Source of the DNA: Dehalococcoidia bacterium
GTDB taxonomy: Bacteria > Chloroflexota > Dehalococcoidia > JAENJB01
Length of the DNA stretch: 7,110 nt
Direction: 5' to 3'
NCBI GenBank assembly: GCA_016844565.1
Contig: JAENJB010000086.1
Location: 1 to 7,110, forward strand
The position numbers were made by a program, and so were the translations under genes. The notes under the pieces are model-generated. The model saw only the letters and a program-made list of their open reading frames with translations, made no database searches and was not told where the DNA came from. Of this stretch, positions 1 through 5,706 are shown piece after piece; the first letter of the stretch is position 1; each line of letters opens with the position of its first letter.

Positions 1-24
1 AAACCATCTTGATAGCGTCTTCAT
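1..24 (-). CDS. Start of an unidentified gene (8 codons, runs off the window)
   Basis: An ATG at 22-24 on the minus strand opens the peptide MKTLSRWF before the window ends. An AAAGGAG ribosome site at 34-40 lies nine bases upstream, and a possible promoter lies further back at 154-182. The Met-Lys-Thr start would suit a signal peptide, so another binding lipoprotein is possible, but eight residues cannot show it. The missing transporter ATPase is an alternative. The call rests on the ribosome site, the ATG and continuation of the strand and gene spacing seen in the rest of the window. Confidence 0.45.
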
Positions 25-153
25 TCCCTTGTTCTCCTTTGTATTCCAGCCTAACCCTTACTACCTGGCTTCCCGCCTACTTCACCATCGTTTCCACCTC
101 CGGGAGACCTCCAGTGCTTCTTGGCGTTTCCCCAACATAGCCACCAGTCTCCC

Positions 154-182
154 ACATTACTATCTCGGCGCAACGTTGTCAA
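154..182 (-). promoter_or_regulatory. Candidate sigma70-like promoter after SBP-A
   Basis: The minus strand has a perfect TTGACA (-35) at 177-182, then 17 bases, then TAATGT at 154-159, which matches the -10 consensus at only three positions. It lies just beyond the SBP-A stop codon and would give a leader of roughly 120 bases before the ATG at 24. The -35 box sits inside the 11-base dyad CGTTGACAACG (174-184), which could be an operator. The poor -10 keeps confidence low. Confidence 0.3.
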
Positions 183-196
183 CGCTTCCCCATAGC

Positions 197-1330
197 TCAC
201 CGCTTGACGCCCAGGATGTCCTTGAGCCACAGGTCTGCTGCCCTGTTGTACTCCTCGTCCGCAGCCAGCTCCATCGGGAGGTCCGTCCACTCAACGCCGC
301 GGCTGGCGAAGTACTGGTTGGCGTAAGCCTTCTTCGCCGCCGTGGGGTGAAGAGTGGGATTGGGGGAAGAATCGGCATGGACCAGAGCCCCTTCTTCAGA
401 GGTCAGAAAGTCCAGCAGCAAACGGGCGGCGTTGGGATGTGGCGGTTTCGATGTCAAAGCCAGCCCCCAGACACCACCGACAACCTTGTTGATAGGTGCG
501 AAATCTACTGGTGCCCCCTTCCGTATCAGATCCAGAGTGGTCGTCGCCGATGACATCAACATGATGCTCACGTCCCCGACTACGAGCTGCTCCATCGGGC
601 CTTTGAACCCACTCCCTATGACGGGCCTGGTGGTCTGTACTACATCCTTCCAGAATTTCACGCTCCTCTCCAGTTTAATTCCCTCTTTGGTCACATCCCC
701 CAGAAGGTAGGCATGCAGCAGGGGATAATCGGCGCCGGAGAGCGACATTATCGCCTTCCCGCGCCACTTGGTATCGTTGAGGTCTTCCCATTTCCTGGGC
801 ACATCAGCCGGAGATACCATCTTGGTATTGTAGGCCGGGACGCGCAGGCTTACCTGATGGTTCTTCCAGAAGTTGTGATCCGGCTGGCGCTTCCAGCCCA
901 CCACATTTGGAAACTCGTATTCTCCCAGGATACCCATCTCGCGAAAGCGCACCAGGTCGCGTTGCGAGAGCTGGATAACATCAGGGGTGTACAGGCCAGC
1001 CTTGTATTCTTCCTGCAATTTTGCCTTCACACCCTCACTGCCGTCCCATGCCTTAAGCCTGATAAACGGGTACTTGGCCTCGAAGGCCCGCTCCACCGGG
1101 CCGGGGGACCAGGATATGGTCCACAGGACCACCTCGCCTTCCTTCTTGGCAGCCTCGATCAGCTTCTGCTCCCGCGTCAAAGCCGCCCCGGGTGCGGTTG
1201 GCGCCGGAGCGGCCGCGCCCGGCTTCTCGGGCGACGGAGTTGGCGAAGGAGTCTTAGGAGCGGCGCAGGCAGAAAGGATGAAGGCGACCACCAGGACTAG
1301 AGTGACAACGGAGAAAACGATCTTTTTCAT
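197..1330 (-). CDS. ABC transporter substrate-binding lipoprotein (SBP-A)
   Basis: A 377-residue lipid-anchored binding protein expected to capture a solute outside the membrane and deliver it to the permease encoded 46 bp upstream. Residues 1-21 form a signal peptide and LSAC (19-22) is the lipobox, giving lipidated Cys22. Residues 23-52 are a Pro/Ala/Thr tether. The binding domain begins at REQKLIEAAKKEGEVV (53-68), a typical start for AfuA/FbpA-like proteins. It contains EEYKAG (107-112), PDVI (116-119), P-x-x-WEDL-x-x-x-KWRGK (178-192) and DFLTSEEG (307-314). Start choice is firm: AAAGGAGGTG lies seven bases before the ATG. It is the most divergent copy, with SWSPGPVE where B-E-type copies have SWY[SA]GPVE, and it lacks the NWPNTWP block of B, C and D. 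No Tyr-Tyr metal dyad is seen at 256-267, so the ligand is unknown. Confidence 0.9.
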   Translation of the reverse strand: MKKIVFSVVTLVLVVAFILSACAAPKTPSPTPSPEKPGAAAPAPTAPGAALTREQKLIEAAKKEGEVVLWTISWSPGPVERAFEAKYPFIRLKAWDGSEGVKAKLQEEYKAGLYTPDVIQLSQRDLVRFREMGILGEYEFPNVVGWKRQPDHNFWKNHQVSLRVPAYNTKMVSPADVPRKWEDLNDTKWRGKAIMSLSGADYPLLHAYLLGDVTKEGIKLERSVKFWKDVVQTTRPVIGSGFKGPMEQLVVGDVSIMLMSSATTTLDLIRKGAPVDFAPINKVVGGVWGLALTSKPPHPNAARLLLDFLTSEEGALVHADSSPNPTLHPTAAKKAYANQYFASRGVEWTDLPMELAADEEYNRAADLWLKDILGVKR

Positions 1331-1337
1331 AACAACC

Positions 1338-1347
1338 CACCTCCTTT
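1338..1347 (-). promoter_or_regulatory. Strong ribosome-binding site of SBP-A
   Basis: AAAGGAGGTG on the minus strand, seven bases before the ATG at 1330, is a near-complete match to the 16S rRNA tail. It lies in the short gap after the permease stop codon, preceded by an A/C-rich stretch holding two exact copies of CCAATAACA (1347-1364). A strong site here would suit the higher protein level that a binding protein needs relative to its permease. Confidence 0.75.
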
Positions 1348-1376
1348 GTTATTGGTGTTATTGGGACAAAACCAGA

Positions 1377-3116
1377 TTACCCGGCGATCTGCATCCCCCG
1401 GCCCTGAGTCAACTTTCGGGCAACAATGGTCAGAGCGGTGAGGAAGACGACCATTACCACGGCCAGGGCTCCCACTTCGTTGGCCCCACCACGGTCCCAT
1501 AGCTGGTAGACGTAGACCGAGAAGACCATGGTGTCGGGCGTGTACAGCACAGCCGCAATGGAGAACACCTTGACGGTGAGCATCAGAATGTACAGCCCGC
1601 CGCTAACCAGAGAGGGCAGCAGCAGTGGGATGAGAATGCGCCGCTGCACCGCCACAAAGCTTGCGCCGCTGCTGGCGGCCGCGTCTTCCAGTTCCCTGTG
1701 AATCTGCGACAGGCCGGTGTGCGTGAACCGGGTTGCCATGGGCAGATACTTTATCAGATGCGCCAGCACCAGTATCCAGATAGTCCCGTATATCGGAATG
1801 GGCAGCCGCAGGAAGAGCACCATGAAGCTGAAGGCCAGCGCTATGGAGGGGACCGCCATGGGAAGAAAAGCGGCCGTGTCCAGGAAGCGCACCCCCTTAG
1901 GCTTCAGCCGAATCACCATCCAGGAAATGATAAGCGCCAGAAGCATGCCTCCCACTCCAACTGCTGCCGCGAGGATCGCCGTGTTCTTCATCACAATCGG
2001 GAAATCATACCTATTGAAGAGGTCAGCGTAGTTCTTCAAGCTAACGTTGGCCAGCGCTGCCGCCGAGGGAAGCTGCAGATAGGGCAGAAGGGAAACCCAC
2101 GCGAGCACCAAGAAGGGCAAAATGAAAGCCACAAAGAGAAAGAACAAGACGAAGACGGCCATCAGGGGGCGCCACTTGCCCAGGTTCATGAGTCGCGGCC
2201 GGTATCCCTTGCCGGTGACGGTGACACACCTTTCGGAGCGTGACATCACCCTTTGATATAAGAATACCCCCAGGAAGGCCAACGCCAACATCACGATGCT
2301 GAAGACATAGGCCTCCCCATACTTGGGTGGGGTGAAGACCTTGAGGGCGAAGTAAATCTGCGTGGCGTAGACCATGATTCCCTCTCCGGACCCCATAATC
2401 AGTGGCACCTCAAGGGACTCCAGTCCGCGGACAAACATCAGAAGGGACACCGATGCCAGAGCGGGAAGCATCAGGCGGAAGGTAACACGAAAAAGGGTAG
2501 TGACTCGATTGGCGCCGGCGGTATAGGCAGCCTCCTCCAGTGATGGGTCCATCGCCCGAAGCGCGGCGCCCAGCATGAAGAAGACCAGCGGAGACATCGA
2601 CAAACCCTCTACCCACCACATGGCGGGCATGGAGTATGCGTTGAAGAGGGGATCGGTGAAACCGAGAGAGAACCACAGCTTGTTCAAAATGCCAACCCTG
2701 GGGCTGAGGAGCAAGACCCAAGCGATTGCCTTGAGCATGCCCGGCATAATGAGTGGGATGAACATCAACCCGTAGATGACGTTCCTCAAAGGTGTGTTGG
2801 TGCGCTCCACCAGGAAGGCGATGACCCCGCCGAAGACGAGGGCTACCACCATGGTGCCGATGGCGAAATAGAAGGTGTTGCCCAGGTAGAGGAAGGTCTG
2901 CGGACTGGCATAGGCCTGAACGAAGTTCGTCAGGCTGAAGTTGCCCAACCCGAAGTCGGCGACCCTGCCGCCGCTCACATCCTTAAAGCTGTTCCACAGG
3001 AGAAAGAAGAGGGGTATTATGGCCAGCAGGATTACGAAAGCCGCCACCAGGACGAGGATGATGTTCCTGGTAGTGAAGAAACTGAACCGCGGCCCGGACC
3101 TGGTTACGGCCGCCAT
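1377..3116 (-). CDS. Fused two-domain ABC transporter permease (FbpB-like, 'Fe3+-type')
   Basis: A 579-residue membrane protein that forms the whole transmembrane channel of an ABC importer in one chain. The N-terminal half has a first hydrophobic segment at about 18-41 and an EAA loop at 194-220 (EEAAYTAGANRV... ending in LPAL). The C-terminal half has membrane segments from about 318 and a second EAA loop at 477-500 (EDAAASSGASF... ending in IPLLLP). These loops dock the ATPase. The linker GKGYRPR (302-308), followed by a Gly-Lys-Trp-Arg, is typical of the two-domain family used with AfuA/FbpA-like binding proteins; the length of about 550-600 residues also fits. The ATG at 3116 is preceded six bases upstream by a GGGGGA ribosome site, weaker than those of the binding proteins. 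It lies 187 bp after SBP-B, with stem-loops and its own promoter candidate between, and 46 bp before SBP-A. The substrate cannot be read from the sequence. Confidence 0.92.
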   Translation of the reverse strand: MAAVTRSGPRFSFFTTRNIILVLVAAFVILLAIIPLFFLLWNSFKDVSGGRVADFGLGNFSLTNFVQAYASPQTFLYLGNTFYFAIGTMVVALVFGGVIAFLVERTNTPLRNVIYGLMFIPLIMPGMLKAIAWVLLLSPRVGILNKLWFSLGFTDPLFNAYSMPAMWWVEGLSMSPLVFFMLGAALRAMDPSLEEAAYTAGANRVTTLFRVTFRLMLPALASVSLLMFVRGLESLEVPLIMGSGEGIMVYATQIYFALKVFTPPKYGEAYVFSIVMLALAFLGVFLYQRVMSRSERCVTVTGKGYRPRLMNLGKWRPLMAVFVLFFLFVAFILPFLVLAWVSLLPYLQLPSAAALANVSLKNYADLFNRYDFPIVMKNTAILAAAVGVGGMLLALIISWMVIRLKPKGVRFLDTAAFLPMAVPSIALAFSFMVLFLRLPIPIYGTIWILVLAHLIKYLPMATRFTHTGLSQIHRELEDAAASSGASFVAVQRRILIPLLLPSLVSGGLYILMLTVKVFSIAAVLYTPDTMVFSVYVYQLWDRGGANEVGALAVVMVVFLTALTIVARKLTQGRGMQIAG

Positions 3117-3145
3117 GAATCGTCCCCCCGCCTTGAAATGACTGC

Positions 3146-3174
3146 ATTGTCTGCGCGATGTGACCGCTCGTCAA
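3146..3174 (-). promoter_or_regulatory. Candidate sigma70-like promoter for the permease gene
   Basis: On the minus strand TTGACG (3169-3174, five of six consensus bases) and GACAAT (3146-3151, four of six) are separated by exactly 17 bases. Transcription would start near 3138, giving a leader of about 20 bases that still contains the ribosome site. This is the best-spaced promoter I see in the window, and it lies downstream of the stem-loops that follow SBP-B. Confidence 0.45.
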
Positions 3175-3220
3175 TCAGCCAACGCAACTTCCTTCTCCTT
3201 CGCCAGAAGATGACTAACGG

Positions 3221-3270
3221 CGAGAGGGGCCCGCGTGACCCCTCTCGTCACTGTTCGCACCGGTCAGTGA
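3221..3270 (-). promoter_or_regulatory. Two abutting stem-loops after SBP-B (possible terminator, attenuator or mRNA-protecting structure)
   Basis: Reading the minus strand, TCACTG and CAGTGA (3265-3270 with 3248-3253) form a six-pair stem with an 11-base loop. It is followed at once by a perfect nine-pair stem, CGAGAGGGG with CCCCTCTCG (3239-3247 with 3221-3229), with a nine-base loop. The bounds share no bases. No run of T follows, so this is not a textbook intrinsic terminator. It starts 33 bases after the SBP-B stop. Stem-loops between a binding-protein gene and a permease gene are known to protect the upstream mRNA and lower downstream expression, as after malE; that role here is inferred. 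Confidence 0.55.
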
Positions 3271-3303
3271 AAAGGGAATGATCCAGAGGCCAACCGTATA
3301 GTC

Positions 3304-4437
3304 CTACCGCCGGCCTATGACATCCCTGATCCAGATGTTGTCGGCCTCGGGGTACATTGCCTCCGGCGCCAGCTCGTCCGGCACGTAGATGATCTGTGTG
3401 CCCTTGCCAGCGTAGTACTGGTTGGCGATGGCCTTCTTCATCATGTTGGGATGCCGTGTGGGATTGGGGAATATGTCGGCGGCAATTACCCCCTCCTCGG
3501 AGGTCAGGAAATCGATGAGGAGCTGCGCCGCATTGGGATGAGGCGGGAACTTCGGCAGGGCCACCGACCACGGGTCAGCCGTGGTCGTCTTCAGAGGCGC
3601 GAAGTCCACCGGCGCTCCCCGGCGTATGTTGTAAAGGCCGGTGGTCGCCGCCGACACCAGCATGATATCGACGTCACCCACGACCACGAGGTCCAGCGGT
3701 CCCTTGAATCCGGTGCCGACCCTCGGCCTGGTAGTCTCCACCACCTTCTTCCAGAAGCTCACCGTCCGGTCCCACTTCGCCCCCTCCTTGGTCAAGTCAC
3801 CGAGTTCGTAGGCATACCCTATTATCCACGAGCCAGCCGAGGTGGAGATTATCGACCGGCCTCTCCACTTGGCATTGTCGAGGTCCTGCCAGCTCTTCGG
3901 TACATCGGCCGGCGCCACCCTGTCCGTATTGTACATCGGGAGACGGAGCGAGTCCTGGGTGTTGCGCCAGAAGTTGTGCTTGGGCTGGCCCGGCCAGGTG
4001 TTGGGCCAGTTGGGGAAGGGGTACTCCTGGAGTATCCCGGCACTTTGAAGGCGGACGGCCCGGTACAGGGGCACCATAACCACGTCCGGATTATACCTGC
4101 CGGCTTTGTACTCCTCCACGAGCCTCGGTTCCAACTCCGCGCTCATGTCCACCGCCTTCAGCTTGAGGAAAGGGTACTTGGCTTCAAATGCCTGCTCCAC
4201 CGGCCCCGAATACCAGGAAAGCGTCCAGAACACTACTTCCTTCTCTCCCGCCGCCTTGATCGCCTCAATCAGTTGCTGCTCGCGCGTTGCCCCCGGCTTA
4301 GGCGCGGCCGGCGTTGCCGCCGCCGAGGACGGAGCGGGCGCGGGAGCAGGAGCCGGCGACTTGGGGGCCGCGCATGCGGAAAGCAAGAGCCCAGTCACCA
4401 CAACTAACGCCAGAACGCTATGCCATTTCTTCTCCAT
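3304..4437 (-). CDS. ABC transporter substrate-binding lipoprotein (SBP-B)
   Basis: A 377-residue binding lipoprotein, the gene nearest upstream of the permease and so its likeliest dedicated partner. The signal peptide is residues 1-21, lipobox LSAC (19-22), lipidated Cys22, with a Pro/Ala tether at 23-50. The binding domain starts at REQQLIEAIKAAGEKEVV (52-69). It has SWYSGPVEQAF (74-84), EEYKAGRYNPDVV (108-120), NWPNTWPGQPKHNFWRN (143-159), KSWQDL (181-186) and DFLTSEEG (309-316), and ends WIRDVIGRR. The reading frame is open 12 codons further upstream, but I place the start at 4437 because GGAGG lies six bases before that ATG and the signal peptide then begins normally. At 259-270 the segment MLVSAATTGLYN has no Tyr-Tyr iron dyad. 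Closest in this window to SBP-A in that segment (SATT/AATT), but to C and D in the NWPNTWP block. Confidence 0.92.
   Translation of the reverse strand: MEKKWHSVLALVVVTGLLLSACAAPKSPAPAPAPAPSSAAATPAAPKPGATREQQLIEAIKAAGEKEVVFWTLSWYSGPVEQAFEAKYPFLKLKAVDMSAELEPRLVEEYKAGRYNPDVVMVPLYRAVRLQSAGILQEYPFPNWPNTWPGQPKHNFWRNTQDSLRLPMYNTDRVAPADVPKSWQDLDNAKWRGRSIISTSAGSWIIGYAYELGDLTKEGAKWDRTVSFWKKVVETTRPRVGTGFKGPLDLVVVGDVDIMLVSAATTGLYNIRRGAPVDFAPLKTTTADPWSVALPKFPPHPNAAQLLIDFLTSEEGVIAADIFPNPTRHPNMMKKAIANQYYAGKGTQIIYVPDELAPEAMYPEADNIWIRDVIGRR
3971..4029. repeat. 59-bp conserved block, copy in SBP-B
   Basis: Encodes the Trp-rich NWPNTWPxQPKHNF motif. It differs from the SBP-C copy at four of 59 bases. Confidence 0.75.
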
Positions 4438-4443
4438 TCTCAA

Positions 4444-4448
4444 CCTCC
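4444..4448 (-). promoter_or_regulatory. Ribosome-binding site that fixes the SBP-B start
   Basis: GGAGG (within GTGGAGGTTG) lies six bases before the ATG at 4437. No comparable site precedes the upstream in-frame candidate at 4473. This places the true N-terminus at MEKKWHS. Confidence 0.7.
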
Positions 4449-5153
4449 ACGTACTACCGTACAAACGCTGCAACGGCGCAGGATGGTTACCGCTTCAGTA
4501 TGTCTTTGATCCAGACCTCATCGCCCTTCAACATCATCTGCTCGTTAAGGAACTCTATGGGCGGCATGGCGATTTGGATTCCCTGAGCCTTGAGGAACTG
4601 GTTGTCATAGGCCCTCTTGGCCGCCTCGGGATGAAGAGTGGCCGTCGGGAAAGTGTCCGCTCGCACGGCAATGCCGACCTCGGAGGTAATGAAGTCGATC
4701 AACAACTGGGCCGCATTGGAGTTCGGCGGGTTCTTGGCCAGCCCGATGCTGAAGGCCGCGGCAGGCACCTGCTTGAAGGGGGCATAGGCCACCGGAGCGC
4801 CACGCCTCAGAAGGTTGTTGGTTATGGTGTTGGTGGCCATCAGCATCAGGGCCCTGTCCCCGGCGACCACCAGGTCAAGCGGCGCCTTGAATCCGGCCCC
4901 TATCGATGGCTTAGCTGTATCTTGTATCTTCTTCCACAGCGCAGTCGTCTTGTCCCAGTTCACCCCGGCGGCGGTTAAATCGCCATTCATGTAGGTATGA
5001 CCGATGAACGCATCGGCGGCGGAGATGGTGGTGATCGACTTGCCAACCCACCTGGCATTGGCCAGGTCATCCCAGGTCTTCGGCGCCTCGGCGGCGGTGA
5101 TCTGGGTGGTGTTATAGACAGGAGCGTACCAGCTCAAGATGTGCTGTCTGAAG

Positions 5154-5212
5154 AAGTTGTGCTTGGGCTGGTCGGGCCAGGTATTGGGCCAGTTGGGGAA
5201 GGGATACTCCTG
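5154..5212. repeat. 59-bp conserved block, copy in SBP-C
   Basis: About 93% identical to the SBP-B copy 1,183 bp away and about 85% to the SBP-D copy 1,223 bp away. Confidence 0.75.
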
Positions 5213-5377
5213 AATGATGCCTGATTCCACCAGGCGGAGCATGCGGCGCACGGGAATCTCGATGACATCCACGTTGTACCGCTTGGCCTTGTACTCTTCC
5301 TGTACCCTGCCCTCCAGCTCGGTGCTCAAGTCCACTACCTTGAGTTTGAGGAAAGGGTACTTGGCCTCAAAGGCCTG

Positions 5378-5491
5378 CTCCACCGGGCCGGAATACCAGG
5401 AGAAGCTCCACATAACCACTTCCTTCTCCCCCGCCGCCTTGGCAGCCTCGACCAGCTTCTGCTCCCGCGCTTGAGCTGAGGTGGGCGCGGA
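5378..5491. repeat. 114-bp block shared with SBP-D, copy in SBP-C
   Basis: Aligned without gaps to 6601-6714, I count 12 mismatches in 114 bases, about 89% identity. It encodes the end of the tether and the first strand of the binding domain. Identity falls to roughly 70-75% immediately on the domain side. Confidence 0.8.
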
Positions 5492-5706
5492 CGGCGCCGG
5501 CGTCGCCGATGGCGATGGCCCGTGCCGGCGCAGGAGCCTTCGGGGCGGCGCAAGCTGACAGCAGCAGCCCCACCACCACTATCACTGCCATAAAGCTATA
5601 CCAGGTTTTCTTCATCTTCGTCTCCTTCGAATTTGAGTCATACAACGTTTCACCTGGCTGTTCGGTGCCAGCCTCTCCAGGGTTTCGGACAGGGAGCACC
5701 ATAACC

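Larger units (their letters stand above)
4487..5615 (-). pseudogene. Substrate-binding lipoprotein with a frameshift in its tether (SBP-C)
   Basis: A binding-lipoprotein gene whose two parts lie in different frames. The start at 5615 has AAGGAG six bases upstream and encodes MKKTWYS, a signal peptide and lipobox LSAC with Cys22. About codon 32 (near 5519-5525) the frame shifts: the first frame runs into unrelated sequence and stops at 5367, giving only 82 residues. The other frame reads PSPSATPAPSAPTSAQAREQ and then an uninterrupted domain to the stop at 4487. The span is one base over a multiple of three, so one extra base, or loss of two, explains it. Restored, the protein is about 375 residues, matching its siblings, with SWYSGPVEQAF, NWPNTWPDQPKHNFF, KTWDDL, DFITSEVG and an end at WIKDILKR. 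No second lesion is seen, so the change is recent or is a sequencing error. An unlesioned gene is therefore a real alternative. Confidence 0.85.

Noticed and set aside
102..153. GGGAGAC / GTCTCCC inverted repeat as a terminator of SBP-A
   Set aside because: Only seven pairs around a 38-base loop with no T run; too weak to call.
713..1300. Plus-strand open frame opposite SBP-A
   Set aside because: Composition typical of an antisense shadow; the minus-strand gene has a ribosome site, signal peptide and conserved domain.
2983..3174. Alternative minus-strand frame overlapping the permease start
   Set aside because: Different frame from the permease, TTG start without a ribosome site, no recognisable domain; its TTG is better explained as part of the -35 box.
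3451..4407. Long open frame on the plus strand (318 codons)
   Set aside because: It is antisense to SBP-B, is extremely Arg/Gly/His-rich, resembles no protein family, and arises from the GC-rich codon pattern of the opposite strand.
3304..4437. Calling the binding proteins ferric-iron-binding (fbpA/afuA)
   Set aside because: Family resemblance only; no Tyr-Tyr dyad at the expected place, so a named iron function is not supported.
4438..4473. Twelve-codon N-terminal extension of SBP-B
   Set aside because: It would put MQRLYGSTWRLR before the signal peptide; the GGAGG site and family pattern favour 4437.
4106..4978. Plus-strand open frame spanning the SBP-B/SBP-C junction
   Set aside because: It crosses two well-supported minus-strand genes and their gap, and its product looks like reverse translation of the Pro/Ala tether.
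5656..5673. GGCTG / CAGCC hairpin in the SBP-D / SBP-C gap
   Set aside because: A five-pair stem with an eight-base loop and no T run; expected by chance in GC-rich DNA.
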